A stretch of DNA of 11,779 nt, taken from positions 1 through 11,779 of the forward strand of contig WFQZ01000264.1 in the NCBI GenBank assembly GCA_015486785.1. Direction: 5' to 3'. The position numbers and the translations under genes are program-made. Below, piece by piece: positions 1 through 6,191 of the stretch (its first letter is position 1; every line of letters starts with the position of its first letter). The DNA is from Thermoflexales bacterium (GTDB taxonomy: Bacteria; Chloroflexota; Anaerolineae; B4-G1; SLSP01). The notes below the pieces were generated by a model. It did no database searches and had not been told where the DNA came from. It saw only the letters and a list, made by a program, of their open reading frames with translations.

Positions 1-208
1 CGGCGCGGGGGGAGGAGAGTTCCGGCGGGAAGTGGTAGAAGTGCGTTTCGTAGCGTCGTTGACCGGTAACTGCTTGCACGTCCACGGCGGTGCTGCCGAA
101 CAGGAACTCGCTGCGATGCGCCAGCAGAGTTCCCCGCAGTTCCTCCGGCAGAGTGGGGTTCTCTAAAACTCGTTTGGCGTAGGCTAGATGTTGAAATGGC
201 GTCGGCAT
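1..208 (-). CDS. Zinc-dependent phospholipase C-like protein, N-terminal part
   Basis: Reading leftwards from the ATG at 208, the frame stays open to the window edge, giving 69 residues; the C-terminus lies outside the window. The protein opens MPTPFQHLAYAKRVL, followed by an FLFGSTAVDVQ stretch (about residues 36-46) and an ETHFYHF stretch (about 53-59). This arrangement (Pro-Thr-Pro-Phe-x-His start, Gly-Ser-x-x-x-Asp, then Thr-His-Phe-Tyr) is what I know from the zinc-dependent phospholipase C/S1-P1 nuclease-like family, in which His and Asp side chains bind zinc. Substrate is unknown. The start is supported by an AGGAGG Shine-Dalgarno sequence 7 bases upstream (about 216-221). The gene is divergent from the ATPase operon and shares a 138-base intergenic region with it. 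Family assignment is by motif only, without the catalytic core. Confidence 0.7.
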   Translation of the reverse strand, partial: MPTPFQHLAYAKRVLENPTLPEELRGTLLAHRSEFLFGSTAVDVQAVTGQRRYETHFYHFPPELSSPRA

Positions 209-243
209 TTTGTTGTCCTCCTAATGGCGTGATCGTTTTCCAT

Positions 244-271
244 ATTATCATCTATTGACACGATATGACCA
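244..271 (-). promoter_or_regulatory. Candidate promoter of the phospholipase C-like gene
   Basis: On the minus strand, a GATAAT -10-like hexamer (249 to 244) has a TGGTCA -35-like hexamer (271 to 266) 16 bases upstream. It lies 36 bases from the start codon of the leftward gene. The -10 matches the sigma-70 consensus at 5 of 6 positions and the -35 at 4 of 6. A plus-strand TTGACA at 255-260 falls inside this region but has no matching plus-strand -10. The call is inference from consensus alone. Confidence 0.3.
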
Positions 272-308
272 CCGGAGGGCCGGCCTTGGTGAGTAGTTAG
301 GGGGAATC

Positions 309-317
309 TGTGATAAA
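309..317 (+). promoter_or_regulatory. Candidate extended -10 promoter of the ATPase operon
   Basis: TGTGATAAA (TG at 309-310, then GATAAA at 312-317) resembles an extended -10 element and sits 29 bases before the atpB start codon, in an AT-rich patch of an otherwise GC-rich region. I could find no good -35 hexamer at 16-18 bases. Because the gene upstream runs the other way, the operon must start transcription somewhere in 209-346, which is the main reason for marking this site. Confidence 0.3.
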
Positions 318-346
318 ATTCGGCCATTGCATTTGAGGGGAGGATT

Positions 347-997
347 ATGGGGCTAGAACCACGTAATATGATTCATTTGTTTGGTGATGTGTGGATCACC
401 AACACGGTGACTTCAACTTGGGCGATGATGGTGCTCATCGGGGCGGTGGCGTATGTGCTGAGGAAGAAGCAGCCGGTGGCTCTGGAGATGCTGGTGGATT
501 TTCTCCACGATATGGTGGCCGATGTGCTGGGGCCGGAGGTCGCGCCGATGTATTTGCCGTTTTTGGGGACGCTGGCGATTTTCATCGCGGTGGCGGATAA
601 TTTGAGCATCATTCCGGGGCTGGTCGCGCCGACTCGTGACATCAGCACGCCGCTGGCGTTGGCGATTGTGGTGTTTTTCGCGGTGCATTACTACGGTATC
701 CGTGCCAAGGGGCTGATCCGTTATTTGATTGACCTGGCCTCGCCGCTCTATCTGATCGTGCTCACGCTGCCGCTGGAGATCATCGGGCAGTTGAGCCGCA
801 CGTTGTCGCTCACTTTGCGGTTGTTCGGCAACATCCTCAGCGGCGAGATGATCGTGGCGGTGATCTTCTCGCTGGTGCCGTTGTTTGTGCAGTTGCCGTT
901 GGAAGGGTTGAGCATGTTCACCGGGGTGTTGCAAGCGTACATTTTTACCTCGCTGGCGACTGTGTACATCAGTACCGGCGTGGAGTCAAGTGATTAG
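347..997 (+). CDS. atpB: F1Fo (N-type-like) ATPase subunit a
   Basis: This 216-residue membrane protein is the stator half of the ion channel in Fo. It has several hydrophobic segments (about residues 23-38, 68-92, 102-118, 131-148, 163-182, 190-210). The diagnostic helix carries SLTLRLFGNILSGE at about 154-167, with Arg158 at the position of the essential channel arginine (Arg210 in E. coli). Gln196 in the last helix corresponds to the conserved polar residue there. The protein is much shorter than a typical bacterial a subunit (about 270 residues) and resembles the compact a subunits of alternate or N-type ATPases. The ATG at 347 follows a purine-rich GAGGGGAGG (335-343); an in-frame ATG at 368 has no such sequence. 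It is the first gene of the operon, 28 bases before atpE. In N-type operons beta, epsilon, AtpQ and AtpR would precede it, but here a divergent gene does. Confidence 0.95.
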   Translation: MGLEPRNMIHLFGDVWITNTVTSTWAMMVLIGAVAYVLRKKQPVALEMLVDFLHDMVADVLGPEVAPMYLPFLGTLAIFIAVADNLSIIPGLVAPTRDISTPLALAIVVFFAVHYYGIRAKGLIRYLIDLASPLYLIVLTLPLEIIGQLSRTLSLTLRLFGNILSGEMIVAVIFSLVPLFVQLPLEGLSMFTGVLQAYIFTSLATVYISTGVESSD

Positions 998-1013
998 AAC
1001 CGATAATTTACAC

Positions 1014-1020
1014 AAGGAGG
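1014..1020 (+). promoter_or_regulatory. atpE: Ribosome binding site that fixes the atpE start
   Basis: AAGGAGG at 1014-1020 lies 5 bases before the ATG at 1026. It decides that start over an upstream in-frame ATG at 990, which would overlap atpB and add 12 polar residues that no c subunit carries. This is one of the strongest Shine-Dalgarno sequences in the window, in keeping with the need for many c copies per complex. Confidence 0.8.
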
Positions 1021-1025
1021 TTGGT

Positions 1026-1301
1026 ATGAGCAATTTAGATTCTGGAACGTTGGTTACTGTGGTCACTATCATTGTGGCCGGGCTGGGGATTGTGTTGGGG
1101 ACGATCACGCCGGCGGTGGTGGAGGGGCGGGCGGCCTTGCGGGCTATTGAGGGGATGACCCGTCAGCCGGAGGCGGCGGGCGATCTGCGCACGACGATGA
1201 TCATCGCAATGGCACTGCTGGAATCTACTGCTATCTACACGCTGTTGATCATGCTGATTTTGCTCTTTGCGAATCCGCTGCTTGACCGGTTTTTCTCGTA
1301 A
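1026..1301 (+). CDS. atpE: F1Fo (N-type-like) ATPase subunit c, two-carboxylate type
   Basis: This 91-residue hairpin forms the rotor ring of Fo. Helix 1 covers about residues 8-40, the conserved polar loop is R46-Q47-P48, and helix 2 covers about 55-84. The ion site in helix 2 reads LLESTAIY (64-71), with Glu66 as the ion carrier and Ser67, Thr68 and Tyr71 as expected for a Na+-type site. In helix 1 the position equivalent to Gln32 of the Ilyobacter Na+ ring is Glu33, within PAVVEGR. Two carboxylates are therefore present, an arrangement known from the Fusobacterium rotor and from N-type c subunits. The usual glycine-rich packing motif of helix 1 is partly lost: Thr28 and Val32 stand where Gly is common. 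The coupling ion (Na+ or H+) cannot be settled from sequence, since an N-type ring with a similar motif has been reported as proton-specific. The stop is 9 bases before the next gene. Confidence 0.95.
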   Translation: MSNLDSGTLVTVVTIIVAGLGIVLGTITPAVVEGRAALRAIEGMTRQPEAAGDLRTTMIIAMALLESTAIYTLLIMLILLFANPLLDRFFS

Positions 1302-1310
1302 GACACGGCG

Positions 1311-2096
1311 ATGGCGATTGTACCTCACATTCCGACGGTGGTCTTTGAGATCATCAATTTTCTGGCGCTGACCGCGCTGCTTTACTATTTGCTCTTCCGC
1401 CCGGCGATGCGGCGCGTGGAGGAGCATGCCGCCGAGAAGGAACGGCTGGCGCAGGAGTTGGAGGCGAACCGTCAGGCGGCGGCGCAGGCTCGTGCGGAGT
1501 GGGAAGCCCGTTTGGCGCACGCCGATCAGGAAGCGGCGGAGATTCTCGCGCAGGCGAAGGCGCAGGCCGAAGCGGAGCGGGCGGATTTGCTCAACGAGAC
1601 TCAGGCGGAGGTGGAGCGCATCTTGGCCGAGGCGCAGGTTGATATTCACCGGCTGCGCGTGCGGGCGATGGAGGAGTTTAGCGCGGAGTTGTTGGATGTT
1701 ATCTTGGAGGTCAGCGGTTCGCTGATTGAGCGGGTTGCGCCGGCGGATTTGCACGATGCGTTGGTGCAGCAGCTCAATGACCGGATTTGGGAGTTAGGGC
1801 GCAGCGAGATGCAGCGGGTGGAGATGTTGCGCCGCTCTCTGGGCGACCGCACGCCAACCGTGGCGGTGCAAACGGCCCGACCCCTCACGACCGCGCAGCA
1901 AGGGGCGTTGGTGCGCACTTTCACCGCGCTGGCCGACCGCAACGTCAATTTGGAGGTGCGGGTGGTGGCGGCGTTGGGTATCGGTTTGAACGTGCGGATC
2001 GGCGATCTGGTGGTGGATAACTCCATTGCCGGGAAGCTGGCGCAACTGCGCGACGACGCGGTCAAGGAGCTGAAGGAGAAGTTGCACCATGAGTGA
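1311..2096 (+). CDS. atpF: F1Fo ATPase subunit b fused to a delta-like C-terminal domain
   Basis: This 261-residue protein is the peripheral stalk that holds F1 against Fo. Residues about 9-29 form one membrane helix, ending in FRPAMRR. Residues about 35-120 are a long charged, alanine-rich coiled coil typical of subunit b. The part from about 183 to 250 matches the C-terminal domain of subunit delta/OSCP: ARPLTTAQQGALV (189-201), then LGIGLNVRIGDLVVD (222-236) and AGKLAQLRDD (240-249). No separate delta gene occurs in the operon, so this single chain likely does both jobs, as in alternate (N-type) ATPases. There is no clear Shine-Dalgarno sequence before the ATG; with only 9 bases after the atpE stop, translation is probably coupled. 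Its end overlaps atpA by 8 bases (ATGAGTGA). Confidence 0.92.
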   Translation: MAIVPHIPTVVFEIINFLALTALLYYLLFRPAMRRVEEHAAEKERLAQELEANRQAAAQARAEWEARLAHADQEAAEILAQAKAQAEAERADLLNETQAEVERILAEAQVDIHRLRVRAMEEFSAELLDVILEVSGSLIERVAPADLHDALVQQLNDRIWELGRSEMQRVEMLRRSLGDRTPTVAVQTARPLTTAQQGALVRTFTALADRNVNLEVRVVAALGIGLNVRIGDLVVDNSIAGKLAQLRDDAVKELKEKLHHE

Positions 2097-3741
2097 GCAG
2101 CTTCCGAGACCGGCCGGCCCGAATGCGGTGGCTCTGCTCGACGCGCTGCATGCCGCGCCGGCGGATGGCCGCCCGTGGAAGATGCGCCGCGTCAGTGAGG
2201 CTATCGCCGCGCTGGCCGAAACGGCCCAGGTCAAGCCGCGCGTTTCCCTGTTGCTGGAGGTGCTGCGCGAGCGGATCGCGCACGTGGAGCCGGGGGTGCG
2301 CTTCCACGATGTGGGCACGGTGCAGCACATTGGGCATGGCGTGGCCTCGCTTTCCGGCTTGCCGGACGTGCGCACGGATGAGTTGGTCACGTTTCCCACC
2401 GGCGTCCAAGGGCTGGTGCTCAATCTGGAGCATGATCGGGTGGATGTGATCTTGCTAGGCCCGGCGGAGGGGATTCAGGGTGGCGATCTGGTGACGGCGA
2501 CCGGGGAGCGGCTGCGCGTACCGGCGAGCCATCACTTGCTGGGGCGGGTGGTCAACCCGCTGGGGCTGCCGTTGGATGGACGCGGGGCGATTGATTCCAC
2601 CATCCATTGGTATCTGGAGCATGACGCGCCGGGGATCATCGCGCGTGCGCCGGTGGATCAGCCGCTGCAAACCGGCTGGAAGATGATCGACGCGCTCATT
2701 CCCATCGGGCGCGGGCAGCGGGAATTGATCATCGGCGACCGGCAGACGGGGAAGACTACGTTGGCCGTGGATGCGATCCTCAATCAGCGGGAAAGCGGGG
2801 TGGCGTGCGTTTACGTCGCCATCGGACAGAAGAAATCGTCCACGCTGGCGGTGATTGAGACGCTGCGGCAGTATCAGGCGTTGGAATACACGGTGGTGGT
2901 TGTCTCCGGGCCTGACGATCCGCCCGCGCTGCGTTACCTTGCGCCTTACGCCGGATGCACGATGGCCGAAGGGATTATGAAGGAAGGGCGGGATGTGTTG
3001 ATCGTCTACGACGACTTGAGCAAACACGCCGATGCTTACCGCGAGTTGAGCTTGTTGCTGCGGCGTCCGCCGGGCCGAGAGGCGTATCCGGGGGATGTGT
3101 TCTATCTGCACTCGCGGTTGCTGGAGCGGGCGTGCAAGCTCAGCCCGCAGGCCGGAGGCGGCTCGATTACCGCGCTGCCGATTGTGGAGACGCAGCGGGG
3201 CAACATCTCGGCGTACATCCCCACCAATTTGATCTCCATCACCGACGGGCAAATTGTGCTGGATGAATCGCTCTTCAACCGGGGAATCAAACCGGCGATT
3301 GATGCCGGGCGGTCTGTTTCGCGGGTGGGGGGCGCAGCGCAGATAGAGGCGATGCACCGAGTTTCGGCCACGCTGCGGTTGGAGTTGGCGCAATACGAGG
3401 AGGTGGCCCGCTTCGCCCGCTTCGGCACGGAGACGGATGCCACTACGCAGCAACAAATCCGCCGTGGGGAGCGATTGCAGAAGCTGCTCACGCAGCCGGC
3501 CCATCAGCCGATGCCCGTGGCGGCGCAGGTGATCATGCTCAATGCGGTGGCGGCGGGTTTTCTGGATGACATTCCTTTGGAGGAGAGTCCGGCCTTCGAG
3601 CAGGCGTTCCTGGCGCACGTGATGAAGGAATCGCCGTCCCTGGCGGAGCAGCTTAATCGGCAAGGTCAATGGACCGAGGAAATGCAGGAAATGCTGGCGG
3701 AAGCGGCAACTCGTTTCCGCGAGGGGAGGAAGCAAGCATGA
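2089..3741 (+). CDS. atpA: F1Fo ATPase subunit alpha
   Basis: This 550-residue protein forms the regulatory nucleotide-binding half of the F1 hexamer together with beta. The Walker A motif GDRQTGKT is at 216-223 and the Walker B region VLIVYDD at 303-309. The alpha signature SVSRVGGAAQ is at 409-418, with Arg412 as the arginine that reaches the neighbouring beta site. An N-terminal beta barrel (about 68-140) and a C-terminal helical domain (about 420-550) complete the fold. Compared with E. coli alpha there are about 45 additional residues before the barrel; these could adapt the N-terminal helix to the fused b-delta stalk (inference). The start overlaps the atpF stop, and the stop overlaps the next start (ATGA at 3738-3741). 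No beta gene lies in the window to complete the catalytic sites. Confidence 0.96.
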   Translation: MSEQLPRPAGPNAVALLDALHAAPADGRPWKMRRVSEAIAALAETAQVKPRVSLLLEVLRERIAHVEPGVRFHDVGTVQHIGHGVASLSGLPDVRTDELVTFPTGVQGLVLNLEHDRVDVILLGPAEGIQGGDLVTATGERLRVPASHHLLGRVVNPLGLPLDGRGAIDSTIHWYLEHDAPGIIARAPVDQPLQTGWKMIDALIPIGRGQRELIIGDRQTGKTTLAVDAILNQRESGVACVYVAIGQKKSSTLAVIETLRQYQALEYTVVVVSGPDDPPALRYLAPYAGCTMAEGIMKEGRDVLIVYDDLSKHADAYRELSLLLRRPPGREAYPGDVFYLHSRLLERACKLSPQAGGGSITALPIVETQRGNISAYIPTNLISITDGQIVLDESLFNRGIKPAIDAGRSVSRVGGAAQIEAMHRVSATLRLELAQYEEVARFARFGTETDATTQQQIRRGERLQKLLTQPAHQPMPVAAQVIMLNAVAAGFLDDIPLEESPAFEQAFLAHVMKESPSLAEQLNRQGQWTEEMQEMLAEAATRFREGRKQA

Positions 3742-4034
3742 AGATGGTGATGGCGGTTGTATCACGCGACCAGGCCGATTTGGTGCTGGAGGCATTGATC
3801 TCGGCGGGGTATGGCGCGACTTTTACCGAGAGTCGGGGAGGCGTGCTGCGGCAATCGCAGAAGACGATCTTCACGGCGGTGGATCATACCAAGCTGGAGG
3901 ACGTGTTGAGCATTATCCGCGATCACTGCCGCTCGCAGGTGCGCTTGGCCGATGCGGAAGATGCCGCCAGCACGACCGACGTGGGCAGTGCGGTGATCTT
4001 CGTGTGGGATTTGGAGCGATTCATCGTTCATTGA
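3738..4034 (+). CDS. DarA/PstA-like protein (cyclic-di-AMP receptor family, PII-like) inside the atp operon
   Basis: This 98-residue cytosolic protein aligns from memory with Staphylococcus aureus PstA without gaps over residues 1-64: MKMVMAVVSRDQADLV start, hydrophobic EALISAGY, then the turn SRGGVLRQ (32-39) where PstA has TTGGFLRA, and LEDVLSIIRDHC (53-64). The end, VGSAVIFVWDLERF (82-95), matches the closing strand and helix of the family. Of the ligand contacts I recall in PstA, Thr28, Leu37 and Phe99 (here Phe88) are kept, but Asn24 and Arg26 are both Gly, Phe36 is Val, Asn41 is Gln, Gly47 is Ala and Gln108 is Val. The loop between residues 64 and 82 is about 11 residues shorter than in PstA. 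The fold is therefore likely, whereas binding of cyclic-di-AMP is open. An upstream in-frame ATG at 3669 lies deep inside atpA; the 3738 start overlaps the atpA stop by 4 bases and gives the natural family N-terminus. atpG begins 1 base after its stop, so it is probably made in step with the ATPase and may regulate it (inference). Confidence 0.82.
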   Translation: MKMVMAVVSRDQADLVLEALISAGYGATFTESRGGVLRQSQKTIFTAVDHTKLEDVLSIIRDHCRSQVRLADAEDAASTTDVGSAVIFVWDLERFIVH

Positions 4035-4035
4035 T

Positions 4036-4905
4036 ATGCCCGACATTGAAAGAGTCCAAGCGCGGCTGTCCAACATTGAATCGGTGGCCCCGATTTTGGG
4101 GGCATTGAGGACTATCTCCCTGGGAAGCTGGCAAATTGCGCTCCGGCGGCGCGGCGAGGTGCAGCATTACGGGGAGCGGCTGTTGGCCTTGCTCCCGCCG
4201 GTGTTGGCACAGATGCGATCCCAAAAACGGCGCGGCTACAGGAAGAAAGCTCCGCCGTCCCCGGAGGCGGCATCCCGCGTGGTGCTGGTCATCGGCAGTG
4301 AGCGCGGGTTGTGCGGGCGATACAATACGGTGATTGCTTCGTTTGTCGCGCGGCACGTGGCGCAGTTGCAGGCTCAAGGGGCGGCGGTGGAGGTGCATGT
4401 CTTGGGAAGTCGCGCTCGCCGTGCGCTGACGCAGCAAGGGATCGCTGTGGAGCGCGGCTATGAGCTTTCGGCGACCGCGTTACCGCCATTTTCGCTGGCC
4501 GAGTCGCTGACCCGTGAACATCTGGCGCATCGTGAGCGGGTGGTGGATGTGGCGTACAGCGAATATCACAATGCAGTGCATTCTCAACCCCGGGTGCGGC
4601 GTTGGTTGCCGCCTCAGTTGCCCCCGCTTCAGGTGGCGCAATCCGCCGAGGTGATCGTGGAGACTGCCGATCCCCGCTCGCTCTATGAACGTATCCTCGG
4701 TCAATGGGCGGCGGTGTCGCTCTATGGATTGCTGCTGGAGGCGGCGGCGTCAGAGCATGCGGCCCGCTTCCGACTGATGGAGTCGGCGTCGCAAAATGCC
4801 GACCGTTTGACGGAGGAGCTTTTGCAGGAATTGCAGTCGGCCCGGCGGCAGGCGATCACGCAGGAGATGCAGGAGTTGGCTGCGGGCGCGGGGCTGCTGG
4901 GGTAA
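4036..4905 (+). CDS. atpG: F1Fo ATPase subunit gamma
   Basis: This 289-residue protein is the central rotor shaft, made of long N- and C-terminal helices around a Rossmann-like middle. The conserved SERGLCGRYN is at about residues 92-101. The C-terminal helix carries SEHAARFRLMESASQNADRL (about 238-257), the most conserved stretch of the family, followed by ARRQAITQEMQEL. The N-terminal helix (VAPILGALRTISLGSWQIAL) departs from the common ITKAMKMVAA pattern, consistent with a divergent N-type-like enzyme. The Shine-Dalgarno sequence is weak and the start lies 1 base after the DarA-like stop, so translation probably depends on the gene before it. It is the last gene of the operon. No beta or epsilon gene follows, and I see no clear terminator in 4906-4959. 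Confidence 0.94.
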   Translation: MPDIERVQARLSNIESVAPILGALRTISLGSWQIALRRRGEVQHYGERLLALLPPVLAQMRSQKRRGYRKKAPPSPEAASRVVLVIGSERGLCGRYNTVIASFVARHVAQLQAQGAAVEVHVLGSRARRALTQQGIAVERGYELSATALPPFSLAESLTREHLAHRERVVDVAYSEYHNAVHSQPRVRRWLPPQLPPLQVAQSAEVIVETADPRSLYERILGQWAAVSLYGLLLEAAASEHAARFRLMESASQNADRLTEELLQELQSARRQAITQEMQELAAGAGLLG

Positions 4906-4908
4906 ATC

Positions 4909-4944
4909 GCACGATCATACGCGAGTGTGCACGATTGAGCACGA
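4909..4944 (+). repeat. Three GCACGA direct repeats, 20 and 10 bases apart
   Basis: GCACGA occurs at 4909, 4929 and 4939 (the first two extended to GCACGAT). The intervals of 20 and 10 bases are close to whole helical turns, so all copies would face the same side of the DNA. They end 15 bases before the -35 box of the ABC ATPase promoter, a usual place for activator binding. The regulatory role is inference. Confidence 0.4.
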
Positions 4945-4959
4945 AATCGCTATGTTCCA

Positions 4960-4988
4960 TTGACAAGGGAGATCGCCCGTGCTATGAT
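4960..4988 (+). promoter_or_regulatory. Sigma-70-type promoter of the ABC ATPase gene
   Basis: A perfect TTGACA (4960-4965) is separated by 17 bases from TATGAT (4983-4988, 5 of 6 consensus), which predicts a transcript start near 4995 and a leader of about 40 bases ending in AAGGAG (5021-5026). It lies 54 bases after atpG, so the ABC ATPase need not rely on the atp operon for expression. It is the best promoter match in the window. Confidence 0.75.
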
Positions 4989-5033
4989 CGCAACTGTGTA
5001 ACTGTTTTCACTAAATCGTAAAGGAGTGTCTCA

Positions 5034-6134
5034 ATGGCAAGTGTTACCTACAATCACGTAACGAAGCGTTTCGGTGGCGTTACTGCGGTTTCGGACTTGA
5101 CTTTGGAGATTCGGGATAAAGAATTCCTGGTCTTCGTTGGCCCGTCCGGCTGCGGTAAAAGTACCAGTTTGCGGATGTTGGCCGGTTTGGAGGAGATCAC
5201 CGAGGGCACGATCAGCATTGGTGACCGGGTGGTCAATGACATTCCCCCCAAAGATCGGGATATCGCAATGGTGTTCCAGTCTTACGCGCTCTATCCTCAC
5301 ATGACCGTTTATGACAATATGGCCTTCGGGTTGAAGCTGCGCAAGACGCCCAAGCAGGAGATTGATCGCCGGGTGCATGAGGCCGCGCAGACGCTGGGCA
5401 TTGAGCATCTGTTGGATCGCAAGCCGAAGCAACTTTCCGGTGGACAGCGGCAGCGGGTAGCCGTGGGGCGGGCCATTGTGCGCGAACCGAATGTCTTCCT
5501 GATGGATGAGCCGCTTTCTAACCTGGATGCGAAGTTGCGCGTGCAAGCCCGCACCGAGATTTCCAAGCTGCATCAGAAACTCGGCACCACCTTCATCTAC
5601 GTGACCCACGACCAGGTTGAGGCTATGACGATGGGGTCGCGCATCGCGGTGCTCAAGGACGGGATTCTGCAACAGGTGGATACGCCGCAGAAGCTGTACG
5701 ATACTCCGGACAATATCTTCGTTGCCGGTTTCATCGGCAGCCCGGCGATGAACTTCTTTGAGGGGACGCTCATTGAAGAGAACGGCACAGTGTACGTGGA
5801 CTGCAAGGACTTCCGCGTGAAAGTGCCGGAGGATCGCCGCAGTGTTTACAAGGCCTACCTGGGCAAGGAGATCATCATGGGCGTGCGGCCTGAGCACGTC
5901 CACGACCCAGATTATCAGCCTCCCGACATCATCCCCGCGCTGGTGGAGGCCAAAGTTGAGGTTACGGAGTTGATGGGGAACGAAGTGATCGTTTACTTCA
6001 GCACGCCGCATACTTCTTTCCTGGGACGCTTCGACCCACGTACCAAGGTCACTATCGGGATGATCAAGGCCGCGGCCTTCAATATGGGGCGGATGCACAT
6101 CTTTGATAAGAAGACCGAGAAAGCTATCCGCTAG
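5034..6134 (+). CDS. ABC transporter ATP-binding protein, MalK/UgpC/MsmX family
   Basis: This 366-residue cytosolic ATPase energises uptake by binding-protein-dependent importers, mostly for sugars or glycerol phosphates. Motifs in order: Walker A GPSGCGKST (36-44), Q-loop Gln82 in FQSYALYPHMT, signature LSGGQ (134-138), Walker B VFLMDE (154-159), D-loop SNLD (162-165) and H-loop His192. A C-terminal region from about 235 onward has the TOBE-type regulatory domain of the MalK group, including IMGVRPEHV near residues 281-289. All catalytic residues are intact. The start follows AAGGAG with 7 bases spacing. The gene stands alone between its own promoter and a strong terminator, with no permease or binding protein nearby, which suggests a shared ATPase serving several sugar importers, as MsmX/MsmK do in Firmicutes (inference). 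Automated annotation often calls such proteins UgpC; the substrate cannot be read from the sequence. Confidence 0.95.
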   Translation: MASVTYNHVTKRFGGVTAVSDLTLEIRDKEFLVFVGPSGCGKSTSLRMLAGLEEITEGTISIGDRVVNDIPPKDRDIAMVFQSYALYPHMTVYDNMAFGLKLRKTPKQEIDRRVHEAAQTLGIEHLLDRKPKQLSGGQRQRVAVGRAIVREPNVFLMDEPLSNLDAKLRVQARTEISKLHQKLGTTFIYVTHDQVEAMTMGSRIAVLKDGILQQVDTPQKLYDTPDNIFVAGFIGSPAMNFFEGTLIEENGTVYVDCKDFRVKVPEDRRSVYKAYLGKEIIMGVRPEHVHDPDYQPPDIIPALVEAKVEVTELMGNEVIVYFSTPHTSFLGRFDPRTKVTIGMIKAAAFNMGRMHIFDKKTEKAIR

Positions 6135-6153
6135 TTTTAGGGAGGGCTTGCAG

Positions 6154-6191
6154 AACAACCGGCTACGAACTCCGTGGCCGGTTGTTTGTTT
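6154..6191 (+). terminator. Intrinsic terminator after the ABC ATPase gene
   Basis: A 14-base-pair stem (6154-6167 with 6173-6186, one U-G pair) closes a 5-base loop, AACTC, and runs into TTTGTTT (6185-6191). It begins 19 bases after the ABC ATPase stop codon. The T-tract overlaps the -35 box of the next promoter. Confidence 0.85.

Noticed and set aside
255..260. Plus-strand TTGACA as -35 box of the atp operon
   Set aside because: The sequence 16-18 bases downstream is GGCCGG-like with no resemblance to a -10 box.
990..1025. Upstream start for atpE at 990
   Set aside because: It overlaps atpB and adds 12 polar residues; the ATG at 1026 has an AAGGAGG at ideal spacing.
3669..3737. Upstream start for the DarA-like protein at 3669
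   Set aside because: It would lie 72 bases inside atpA and add 23 residues absent from the family; the ATGA overlap start at 3738 gives the family N-terminus.
2455..3795. 446-codon open frame on the minus strand opposite atpA
   Set aside because: The translation is low-complexity and rich in Arg, His and Gln, as expected for the antisense of a GC-rich gene; the plus strand encodes an unmistakable alpha subunit.
4906..4959. Terminator for the atp operon
   Set aside because: Only 4-base stems (GCAC with GTGC, GATT with AATC) and no T-tract could be found.
4704..5021. 105-codon plus-strand open frame over the end of atpG
   Set aside because: Gly/Ala-rich frame-shifted reading of atpG that then runs through the promoter of the next gene; no domain or ribosome site.
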